Below are positions 53,124-62,812 of a stretch of 64,000 nt of DNA, piece after piece. The notes under the pieces were generated by a model. It saw only the letters and a list, made by a program, of their open reading frames with translations. It made no database searches and was not told the DNA's origin. The stretch is taken from the NCBI GenBank assembly GCA_963971535.1, contig OZ020590.1:151819534-151883533 (forward strand), given 5' to 3'. Numbering within the stretch: the first letter of the stretch is position 1; every line of letters begins with the position of its first letter. This stretch comes from Notolepis coatsorum. Its lineage: Eukaryota; Chordata; Actinopteri; Aulopiformes; Paralepididae. A program made the position numbers and the translations under genes.

Positions 53124-54559
53124 TCACAGTGTGCAACTATAGGGCTTTTCCCCCATATGGCTTCTCATGTGTCTATTCAGGTCTCCCTGTCTAGTATATC
53201 TTTTAGGACACAGTGTGCAACTATAGGGCTTTTCCCCAGTATGGCGTCTTATATGGTCTTTTAGGTGAGATTTTAGACTAAATATTTTAGGACACAGTGT
53301 GCAACTATAGGGCTTTTCCCCAGTATGGCTTCTCATGTGAATATTCAGGTGTCCCCGTGTAATACATCTTTTAGGACACAGTGTGCAACTATAGGGCTTT
53401 TCCCCAGTATGGCTTCTCATGTGAATATTCAGCTCTCCCCGTGTAATATATTTTTTAGGACACAGGGTGCAACTATAGGGCTTTTCCCCATGATGTCTTC
53501 TCATGTGAATATTCAGGTTTCCCCGTTTAATATATCTTTTAGGACACAGTGTGCAACTATAGGGCTTTTCCCCAGTATGGCGTCTTATATGGTCTTTTAG
53601 GTGAGATTTTAGACTAAATCTTTTAGGACACAGTGTGCAACTATAGGGCTCTTCCCCAGTATGGCTTCTCATGTGTACTTTTAGGTTAGATTTTACACTA
53701 AATCTTTTAGGACACAGTGTGCAACTATATGGCTTTTCCCCAGTGTGGCTTCTCATATGTCTTTCCAAGAGTGTAATGGTAGTAAATTTCTTGCCACAAA
53801 CAGTACATGTCATGTGAGTTTGAAAGTGAAGTTTTAAGCTCTCTGTGGGTTCTAAATGTTTTCCACACAAACCACAGTCACTAGAATGGGCTTTAAGATG
53901 GGATGCTAACGCTTTCCTATTAGGAAAACATTTCCCACACACTTCACAGCTCCAGGTCTCACATAGTATTTGGTTTGATAATTTCACCTCATGGGATGCA
54001 ACCACAGAGCTCTTGAACTGGTTGCTGTTAGACAAACTCTGTCCTTTGTTTTTCTGTGTCTTCTTTGATGTCAGTGAGTTTAAACCAGGATGAGGTTCAC
54101 TAGTCTCCAGCCAATTATCACTGTCATCAGTATCAGTTCCAGAACAGTCTGAAGAGAGGAGCTGGCCATCTGTAGTTGGTTCTAAATCACCAGCTGGATC
54201 TAAGTTACTGACTGGTTCTGATAATCCACAGTCCTCTCCATCAGGTTCTGTTTTCATCTGTTCTGTTGAGGTGCTGGCTAGAGGCTCTGTCTCTCTGTTT
54301 TCCTCAGTCTGGGTTTGGTTAAACCATGAGGACTGAGGTTTCTCTTCATCATGTTCACTCTTCACAGGGACAGGGTTGAAAGTGAACTTGATATCAGCCT
54401 CCTCCAGACCTTGAAGCTGCTCTCCCTCCTGACTGGTCCAGAGTTCCTCCTGTTCCTCTTTCATCTGTAGGAGCTCTGGCTGCTCCTGGCTCAGACTGGG
54501 GCTCCTCTCCTGCTGTTCAGGGGGAACCTCCTCTTCACAGACAGAGAGCTGTGGGGGGT
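53124..54559 (-). CDS. C2H2 zinc-finger protein, terminal coding exon (copy 3)
   Basis: Acceptor CCTCCCTCCAG before 54559. It has only one 58-residue acidic repeat (MKEE and VKSE), then the linker with MKTE, then 10 fingers. The first finger differs from copies 1 and 2 ([21 protein letters not shown]). The array contains a second [10 protein letters not shown] finger between CITRGHLNI and TRQGDLNR, a different module order. Linkers HHGEKPYS and SHMGEKPYS deviate from TGEKP. It ends at the same premature stop after PYSCTL. Confidence 0.85.
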
Positions 54560-55078
54560 CTGGAGGGAGGCAGAATAATAACATGAATAGTTGTAATTGC
54601 TGTCACCATTGGAAAGCCACCCATTTTAAGAATTCACACATGTTCTTCCTGTGCCCCAGGACAGTTCAGTCAGTATGTTCTTCCTGTGCCCCAGGACAGT
54701 TCAGTCAGTATGTTCTTCCTGTGCCCCAGGACAGTTCAGTCAGTATGTTCTTCCTGTGTCTCAGGACAGTTCAGTCAGTATGTTCTTCCTGTGCTCCAGG
54801 ACAGTTCAGTCAGTATGTTCTTCCTGAGGACAGTTCAGTCAGTATGTTCTTCCTGTGCCCCAGGACAGTTCAGTCAGTATGTTCTTCCTGTGCCCCAGGA
54901 CAGTTCAGTCAGTATGTTCTTCCTGTGCCCCAGGACAGTTCAGTCAGTATGTTCTACCAGTGTCTCAGGACAGTTCAGTCAGTATGTTCTTCCTGTGCCC
55001 CAGGACAGTTCAGTCAGTATGTTCTTCCTGTGTCTCAGGACAGTTCAGTCAGTATGTTCTTCCTCAGTATGTACCGAC

Positions 55079-55537
55079 TAGGGCTGACCCCTATTAATCG
55101 ATTAGTCGACTAATCGGTCGAAAGGAGCCGTAGTCGACTGGCCAACCTCTTAGTCGGATTTTATTTTTTCAAAAAGAAAAGAGGCCTAGAAGCGTGGCTA
55201 ACGCTAATGGCACGCATACCAGAGGCTAACTGCCTACGAAAACAGGCACAGAGGCACTGAAAGAGGATTTCACCCATCTAATGAACACACTAGACTAGAC
55301 AAATATCAAGATGTATCCATCAGTGGACCAATTGCATGCTTTTGCAGAGGACAAGAAGCCTTCAGTCGACTCCTTCAGACATTAAGCACCCCCCACAGCC
55401 CAAATGGAATGATAAAAGAAATTAAAAAAAAATCTTTTAAATGTTATACTTTTTTTTTAAGTCGACCAATAGTCGACTAACGGCAAATTTTGCCAATCCT
55501 AGTCGACCATCCAAATCCTTAGTCGGGGACAGCCCTA
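55079..55537. mobile_element. hAT MITE at the minisatellite apex
   Basis: 459 bp with ends TAGGGCTGACCCC and GGGGACAGCCCTA. TSD GTACCGAC (55071-55078) and GTACTGAC (55538-55545), one mismatch. Subterminal AGTCGACTA repeats; no ORF. Units 1 and 2 have the empty apex GTACTGAC. Confidence 0.93.
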
Positions 55538-56035
55538 GTACTGACATACTGACTGAACTGTCCTGGGGCACAGGAAGAACATACTGACTGAAGTGTCCTG
55601 GAGCACAGGAAGAACATACTGACTGAACTGTCCTGGAGCACAGGAAGAACATACTGACTGAACTGTCCTGGGGCACAGGAAGAACATACTGACTGAACTG
55701 TCCTGGGGCACAGGAAGAACATACTGACTGAACTGTCCTGGGGCACAGGAAGAACATACTGACTGAAGTGTCCTGGGGCACAGGAGGAACATACTGACTG
55801 AACTGTCCTGGGGCACAGGAAGAACATACTGACTGAACTGTCCTGGGGCACAGGAAGAACATACTGACTGAACTGTCCTGGAGCACAGGAGGAACATACT
55901 GACTGAACTGTCCTGGGGCACAGGAAGAACATACTGACTGAACTGTCCTGGGGCACAGGAAGAACATACTGAATGAACTGTCCTGAGACACAGGAAGAAC
56001 ATACTGACTGAACTGTCCTCAGGAAGAACATACTG

Positions 56036-57365
56036 TGTTACAAAGGGTCAGATTAAACCGAATATATATATTTATTACTTGAGATATATTGTATAGTATT
56101 TGTATATCGTCTGATATCCCTTGTATATTCTTTGTACATATACACGGAATATCCCTTTACCTAGGTACAGGCCAGACCATAATATTCGTTCTCCTATTGG
56201 ACAGCGACCCCCTAGGCGCCACGGCCATACCCCCAATGTCTAGTTCAAAGTCACCGCTAAGACATGTCTCAACATGCCCAGGTTTGCGCAGTAATACGAG
56301 ACAGAAATAAGGCTGGCACTAGATTATTCACCTTACGTATAAATACGTTGCAGGTGGATACAGCAGTTAGTTACCCCAACAAGTTGAAGCCTTCACCACG
56401 ATACAACGTGCCGTGAAGTGGGCCCGTTTTGCCCCCTAAATAGAGCCTTGAGACCGCGTGCGAATTGATAGCTAAGTGTCAGAGTTTAACGCTGTATCGT
56501 CGAGTTCGACTTATTCTATTATCAAGTAATAGTCTATTATGTATAGTGTATCGTGCGGCTACCGTTCTACAGTGACCAGCATTACCACCGCTTCATCGTA
56601 CCGAGCTAGTGTGCTTATCCAGGCTGGGCGGCCTAACCTTGTGCTGCCATCCGAGGAGCCCTAGACGAGAACCGTGTGGATATGTACACTGGATAACCTA
56701 CACCGACGAATGCAGAGCCCTTTTCGGCTGGATTATATTGCTTTGGTCCTGTGGCTGCTGGAGCAGAGAACCGTCTACCCCCACTACCGTGTGGGATTTA
56801 CCCTGTGAGGAGCCCCGTCGAGCCCGCCTCTAGGACTCAGAGGCTGGCTAGCTTTCATCCATGCTGCAGTGCATACCGGAGTATAGCTGTTGCTTTGTCT
56901 AAGGACCAAGGGATTATTGCACCGTCTCCTGTACCTGGAGTCTCTTTATTCCTTGTTGATCCAGACTTTTGCTCCCGACAATTCCTCTCCCCTGCTGGCT
57001 TACAACCGGAGGGAACCCCCCTAGTATCTCCAGCTGACCTACGAGTGTACCTTATATAATTCTTATGCTACAGGTGGTATTAATTATACTCATCGTAATA
57101 TGCTCATGGACTTACGCTCTTGACCTATTCATGCACATTCTTCGCCTTACAAGCGCGACTCTAATTCTCAATACTGTAATATAATATTGCTGCTCTTCTA
57201 ATAAATATTCCAAACAGGACTTTCTTTGTTAAGCCGTGTTATTGTGTGGGTGTTCATCACATATACCTGTGTACTGTATGGCCAGTAGTAAAGTACATAA
57301 CTCAGTAGTGGTTTAATGATACCATACTTATCAATACAGTCAGGGAATTGTACCCCTCAGTTACA
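56036..57365 (+). mobile_element. Solo LTR of a BEL-related element
   Basis: 1330 bp, TGTTACAAAGGGTCAGATTA...CCCCTCAGTTACA. Both ends resemble the BEL LTR of 42149-50335 in its coding orientation (TGTTGTGAAGGGCCAGATTA...CCCCTCAGTTACA) but the body is divergent. TSD TACTG at 56031-56035 and 57366-57370. No internal coding region, consistent with LTR-LTR recombination. Confidence 0.92.
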
Positions 57366-57435
57366 TACTGACTGAACTGTCCTGGAGCACAGGAAGAACA
57401 TACTGAATGAACTGTCCTGGAGCACAGGAAGAACA

Positions 57436-57830
57436 TAGATGGTGAAAAAACTAGGTAGTTCACTATGTCAGCCCATGATTAAAATGACATAAATGACGCA
57501 ACATACAGATATATATCATGACATTTCTGACATACAGGTATACAGTACTGTTCCATTTGTGAAATACAAGATATGCAAATATACAGTAGTTAAACAGAGA
57601 TCTTAACAGAAAATATATACATACGAGGGGGAGGAAACTGTACATTAGGAGGGAGTGGGTGGGTGGGTGGGAGGGGAGATGTGTATTGTGAATTGTGTGT
57701 TGTGAAAGCCAAGGTAGGTGATTCAATAACGTTACTAGATCAACTGATCTTTACATTCGAATTTTTTTTCAAATAGTCTACTAGTACAAATGTTTGGATC
57801 AAAATGCTGATCGGTACTTTGGTAGTTCGT
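57436..57830 (-). mobile_element. LINE 3' UTR fragment (minus) and spacer, unit 3
   Basis: 57480-57690 matches the minus-oriented LINE 3' UTR relic of units 1 and 2; the rest is non-coding. Confidence 0.6.
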
Positions 57831-58015
57831 TCAGGCGGGAGAGGAGAGGAGAGGGGGTGTTTGCCTCCTTTCCTCAGACAATTCTTTGCACTCTTCTCCC
57901 TGATTTGTAATAGCTTTTGGCAATCTGAAGTACTCTAAATGCTTTTCCCGGTCCGACCGATTAGTACAGCCAAAAACACAACAATAATTGACCCTTTTGA
58001 GCAACAATGACCAGA
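57831..58015 (-). pseudogene. THAP-domain first-exon-like sequence (unit 3), disrupted upstream
   Basis: Same THAP half-domain (NYCCVFGCTNRSDREKH, FRLPKAITNQGEE), one synonymous-looking change. Directly upstream (from about 58016) it is separated from its promoter-like flank by a 1.2-kb LINE/LTR insertion; the flank resumes near 59233. This copy is very probably dead. Confidence 0.65.
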
Positions 58016-59232
58016 CAATGTACAGTCCCCCACCCACCCCACCTACCCAACCTCTTCCAATGTACAGTTTCTACGTCAAATGTATATATACACTCTTTTT
58101 CTGGACACTTTTTGTATCACAAACAGTACTTGTAACTGACCGCCAAGGGTAAAGATGCCTATCATCTTTACTGTCAGTAAGCTTTGATTTGCGTTGGTCT
58201 AGATGATCAACTTCTCTGTATTGGCTCAGAATACTGAGCTCTCTATTTATCTATTTAAGAAAAGAATATTTTGGAGCCACTTGTGCATTTTCATTTAGTG
58301 TCCACATGGGGGCAGAGCTCGTCTTCCTTTAGTATAAAAGTCACAGCTTCCTGTGTGACCAAGGCGGAAGTAACTCAGAGATAACGACGGAGCAGGCAGC
58401 GAATTATAATGATAGAAGGACCTTACTCCAGTTAAATTAACTACCCTTGGTAAAGCGGAATAAGGTATGTCGAACACTCAAATGTATTATTATTACTGTT
58501 GTTGAAGATATGTTGTTGTATATTTATGTGTGTAACCGCCAAACATTTATAAACATATAAAGTGGTGCACTCACGAAGTAGCTTCTAATCAAAGGCACCT
58601 GCTGCCGGACAAGTAACGTTATTATATATCATTGTTTTTCCCTGAGTGCCTTTGTTATGGAAGACGAGTTCACCTTTTAAATATCTTTGAATGCAATTGT
58701 TTGTTTGAACACGTTGGTATATTAATGAACAACATGTGAACAATATTGAACTGTGAAATATGTAACTAATTGTATGTTTGTGTTTGACTGTCCTATGCAG
58801 TTTTCACGGTGCAAACGAGGTGCAAACGGGGTGCAAACGGAGCAAATGAGGCAACCGTCACTACCTGTACAAACGACAAACTACCAAAGAAAAGCTACAG
58901 TACTGCTAAGCTGAAATGCAAAAGAGAAAATAAATAAACGCATCTGTACGAAACATAACCGCATCTTTATTTCAACATCAAGCCGGGGGGCAGTTACAGT
59001 ACTGTATTTGCAAATCTGGTATGTCATAAATGTATAGATGTAGCAGTACTGTCTATCTGTATGTCGTGTGCGTCATATATTTATGATGAATTGAAAATGG
59101 GGGACCCTGATGTAAACAAGACAAAAGTCTTTCTCTGGTCTGCATCCCCTTAACAATTGTATGTATTGAGCTGTACTGTACTGTACCCATTCTGCAATCT
59201 GTTAATACACTTTTCAATCAATCAATCAATCA
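58016..59232 (+). mobile_element. LINE 3' fragment inserted in THAP exon, with nested solo LTR
   Basis: LINE 3' UTR sequence (CAATGTACAGTCCCC, TTTGTATCACAAACAGTACT, GGGGGACCCTGATG, tail AATCAATCAATC) occupies 58016-58130 and 59004-59232. Units 1 and 2 are uninterrupted here. Confidence 0.82.
58131..58998 (+). mobile_element. Solo LTR (unclassified LTR retrotransposon)
   Basis: 868 bp, TGTAACTGACCGCC...GGGGCAGTTACA, TSD GTACT (58126-58130, 58999-59003). Contains a TATA box (TATAAAA, 58333-58339) and AATAAATAAA near 58929, as expected of an LTR with U3-R-U5. Other LINE copies have the site uninterrupted. A tandem GTGCAAACG(A/G)GG run is near 58810-58850. Confidence 0.88.
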
Positions 59233-59344
59233 GAACAGTTGCGAGTTCGGTTGCGTTGTAAACATTCAGTATCTCCAAAATGGTCGACTTCCGGTTTGAT
59301 GACGCGCCGTGAAAACGCTTGTGTGCTACAACACAGTACATAAG
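59233..59344 (-). promoter_or_regulatory. Promoter-like flank of THAP exon (unit 3)
   Basis: Same CpG-containing sequence as 5240-5345 (CCATTTTGG, GACGCGCCGTGAAAACGC), now 1.2 kb from its exon. Promoter activity is inference only. Confidence 0.3.
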
Positions 59345-59680
59345 CTACAGTCTAGACAGTGTGATTACGAAACCAAGCCGTATTTCTCGGAGACGCTCTC
59401 TGATTGGCCGACGCCTGTTTCTACACTGGTTAAGCTTAGGCACTCTTCGAAGTTGGTTAAGGTTAGAGTTTGTCTTAGAGCATGGCGATAGAACGCCAGG
59501 TAGTTTGCAGGCTGTTTGGCGTGGAAATGGGCAAAGACACAGCTCGTCACGGATTGGGCAAACGCGTCAGTGGCCAATCAGAGAGCGTCAGTCAGTGCCA
59601 ATCAGAGAGCGTCTCCGAGAAATGCGGCTTGGTTTCGTAATCACGCGTCTAGACATGTGTATCACTGCCTGGGAGCTTTA
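59345..59680. mobile_element. Small foldback MITE-like insertion (unit 3 only)
   Basis: Arms GTGATTACGAAACCAAGCC (59361-59408) and the inverse ending GGTTTCGTAATCAC (59598-59644), 47-48 bp each. TCTAGA occurs on both outer sides. A tandem CCAATCAGAGAGCGTC repeat precedes the right arm. Absent from units 1 and 2 (CTGTCTAGCTTTATAC). Termini and TSD cannot be fixed exactly. Confidence 0.6.
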
Positions 59681-59914
59681 TAATACAATTAAACTCTTAC
59701 ACTAAACCAAAATAAAATCAAAACATTACTTAAAACAGAAATGGTAAACTAGCGCCACATGCTGAACAGAGCAGGAAATGCCACAGTGCATAGAGTTAGC
59801 AGGTAAATTAATTTACATTGATAAACATACAATATGCATGGAGCCACATACCTGCAGAAGACACATAAAACAACACCGCTGGAGTCTTCTGGTCGCTGCA
59901 CATCTTGCATATCT

Positions 59915-60205
59915 TCTTCACCAGAATAACTCATACCTACATGTACAAAATTAAACACTTCATTAGTTTCTTCACCATAATAACTCATACCTACATTTAC
60001 AAAATTAAACAATTCATTAGTTTCTTCACCATAATAACTCATACCTACATGTACTAAATTAAACAATTCATTCGTTTCTTCACCATAATAACTCATACCT
60101 ACATCTACATGTACAAAATTAAACAAGTCATTAGTTTCTTCACCATAATAACTGATACCTACATGTACAAAATTAAACAATGCATTCGTTTTTTCACCAG
60201 AATAA
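59915..60205. repeat. 54-bp tandem repeat (unit 3)
   Basis: About five to six copies of the CTTCACCATAATAACTCATACC-type unit, with a CTACATCTACATG slippage variant near 60098. Confidence 0.85.
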
Positions 60206-60431
60206 TAATAATAACTCAGAGAACAGAGATAATGATATCTGCATGGAATGGCCGTAGCAATCATTGCGACATTAACCTACCTATACAACTAGAACTAGTG
60301 GTCAAATGAGCACAAATGTCATAAAACCATGTAATAAAATGAACGTTAAGGATTATGTATTACAAGTTAAAACTTAAATGAGTTACATTTAGCAGAAACG
60401 AGTGAACTATATTTCAAACGGAAGCACGGAA

Positions 60432-61262
60432 GACCGACGGCTTCTCGGTTACAGTGGGTGACAATATTATCACAAGGAAAGATGAAATTACCTACCTGGG
60501 TTCCATCCTAGAGGCTAATCTTTCCTGTGACAAAATGGCATCCAATGTAATAAAAAAAGTCAACCAACGAACGCGATTCTTGTACCGGATCTCCTCTCTG
60601 GTAAACAAGAATACCCTGAAGACTCTAGCAGGAGCACTCATTCAAGGGTACTACGACTATGCTTGCACCTCATGGTACCAAAGCACCTCAAAGGCACTAA
60701 AAAACAAATTACAAACATCTCAAAACAAGCTAGTCAGACTACTACTTGACCTGACTCCTAGAACCCACCTCACCCCTGCCCACTTTGACAACCTAGGATG
60801 GCTTAGAGTAGACGACAGAGTACAGCAACTTGCAATGGGCCTGGTCTACAAGATACACTACGCGACCAAGGTACCCATGTACATGTCAAAATACTTCCCA
60901 AAGGTCAGTGAATACCACGATCACAACACCAGAGGGAGCTCCACAAATCATGTAAAACCCAGATTCGGCTCAAACAAAGGACTAAACACGTTTCGCAATT
61001 ATGCCACATCAATGTGGAACGCCCTGCCTAAAGCTGTAAAGGAATGTGAATCACTACCCACCTTCAAAAACACTCTCAAAAAACACCTACGTGAGACTGC
61101 AATTCGAAACTGGCCCCTACAAATGTCCTAACCTAGTTGTACAGTAAATGACCAAGTAAGGCTTTGTCAATATTCCAATGTACAGTGTAAAATGTGTGTG
61201 TGTCCCCTACCCAACCCCCCCCCCCCCCACCTCCAATGTACAGCCCTCACCCAACCCACCCA
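60432..61262 (+). mobile_element. LINE RT fragment at the right edge of unit 3
   Basis: Unit 3 paralogy ends at about 60430 (AAACGGAAGCAC). A LINE fragment follows, its coding part 60454-61131 (225 residues) open from GDNIITRKDEITYLGSILEA to NWPLQMS. It is the longest unbroken RT C-terminal stretch in plus orientation. The 3' UTR is truncated near 61262, with no tail, by satellite-related DNA. Confidence 0.87.
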
Positions 61263-62788
61263 ACACTGTAAACCCGCACGTTCAAAATAATCAATTAGTT
61301 TGAGTAGGGTATACTCAATATTCTATGAAAGTTCTACTAACTTGAATGTCTTGAGTTCGTGTGACGTGTTCTTATGTTTTGAGTAAATAAAACTCAGTTT
61401 TTGATTGACTTGGAACTATTCACTTATTAAGTAAGTATAATGTAAAAGCATAACTTAAGTACAACTTAAGATAATTAAGTAGATACAGACTCTAAACCAC
61501 ATTATGTTTTGAGTAGATAAAACTCATAGTTTTTGATTGACTTGGAATTATTCACTTATTAAGTAAGTATAATGTAAAAGCATAACTTAAGTACAACTTA
61601 AGATAATTAAGTAGATACAGACTGTAAACCGCATTATGTTTTGAGTAAATAAAACTCATAGTTTTTGATTGACTTGGAACTATTCACTTATTAAGTAAGT
61701 ATAATGTAAAAGCATAACTTAAGTACAACTTAAGATAATTAAGTAGATACAGACTGAAAACCACATTATGTTTTGAGTAAATAAAACTCATAGTTTTTGA
61801 TTGACTTGGAATTATTCACTTATTAAGTAAGTATAATGTAAAAGCATAACTTAAGTACAACTTAAGATAATTAAGTAGATACAGACTGTAAACCGCATTA
61901 TGTTTTGAGTAAATAAAACTCATAGTTTTTGATTGACTTGGAACTATTCACTTATTAAGTAAGTATAATGTAAAAGCATAACTTAAGTACAACTTAAGAT
62001 AATTAAGTAGATACAGAGTGTAAACCGCATTATGTTTTGAGTAAATAAAACTCATAGTTTTTGATTGACTTGGAATTATTCACTTATTAAGTAAGTATAA
62101 TGTAAAAGCATAACTTAAGTACAACTTAAGATAATTAAGTAGATACAGACTGTAAACCGCATTATGTTTTGAGTAAATAAAACTCATAGTTTTTGATTGA
62201 CTTGGAACTATTCACTTATTAAGTAAGTATAATGTAAAAGCATAACTTAAGTACAACTTAAGATAATTAAGTAGATACAGACTGAAAACCGCATTATGTT
62301 TTGAGTAAATAAAACTCATAGTTTTTGATTGACTTGGAACTATTCACTTATTAAGTAAGTATAATGTAAAAGCATAACTTAAGTACAACTTAAGATAATT
62401 AAGTAGATACAGACTGAAAACCGCATTATGTTTTGAGTAAATAAAACTCATAGTTTTTGATTGACTTGGAACTATTCACTTATTAAGTAAGTATAATGTA
62501 AAAGCATAACTTAAGTATAACTTAAGATAATTAAGTAGATACAGACTGAAAACCGCATTATGTTTTGAGTAAATAAAACTCATAGTTTTTGATTGACTTG
62601 GAACTATTCACTTATTAAGTAAGTATAATGTAAAAGCATAAATTAAGTACAACTTAAGATAATTAAGTAGATACAGACTGTAAACCGCATTATGTTTTGA
62701 GTAAATAAAACTCATCGTTTTTGATTGACTTGGAACTATTCACTCATTAAGTAAGTATAATGTAAAAGCATAACTTAAGTACAACTTT
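61263..62788. repeat. ~131-bp satellite, about 11-12 monomers
   Basis: Monomer of ~131 bp: CATTATGTTTTGAGTAAATA, then AAACTCATAGTTTTTGATTG, ACTTGGAA(C/T)TATTCACTTA and GTACAACTTAAGATAATTAAG. Adjacent monomers are almost identical. The first part (61263-61380: ACACTGTAAACCCGCACG, GAGTAGGGTATACTC) is a unique leader resembling the edge of a MITE, so the satellite may be an amplified MITE interior. It ends in ACAACTTTATTAACAGATTG. Confidence 0.93.
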
Positions 62789-62812
62789 ATTAACAGATTG
62801 CAGAATGGGTAT
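62789..62812 (-). mobile_element. Terminal scrap of LINE 3' end
   Basis: TTAACAGATTGCAGAATGGG is the reverse complement of the last bases before AATAAAG in the LINE copies (CCCATTCTGCAATCTGTTAA). Only about 20 bp remain between two tandem arrays. Confidence 0.55.

Larger units (their letters stand above)
54643..57435. repeat. Inverted 35-bp minisatellite (unit 3), expanded and interrupted
   Basis: About 12 plus units (54643-55070), the apex GTAC(C/T)GAC carrying a hAT MITE, about 14 inverted units (55546-56035), a solo LTR, and about two more inverted units (57366-57435). Much longer on the inverted side than in units 1 and 2. The many overlapping ORFs here are artefacts. Confidence 0.92.

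Noticed and set aside
54583..56031. Many 80-180-residue ORFs across the 35-bp array on both strands
   Set aside because: Low-stop repeat unit read in several frames; the same pseudo-peptides appear in all frames and units.
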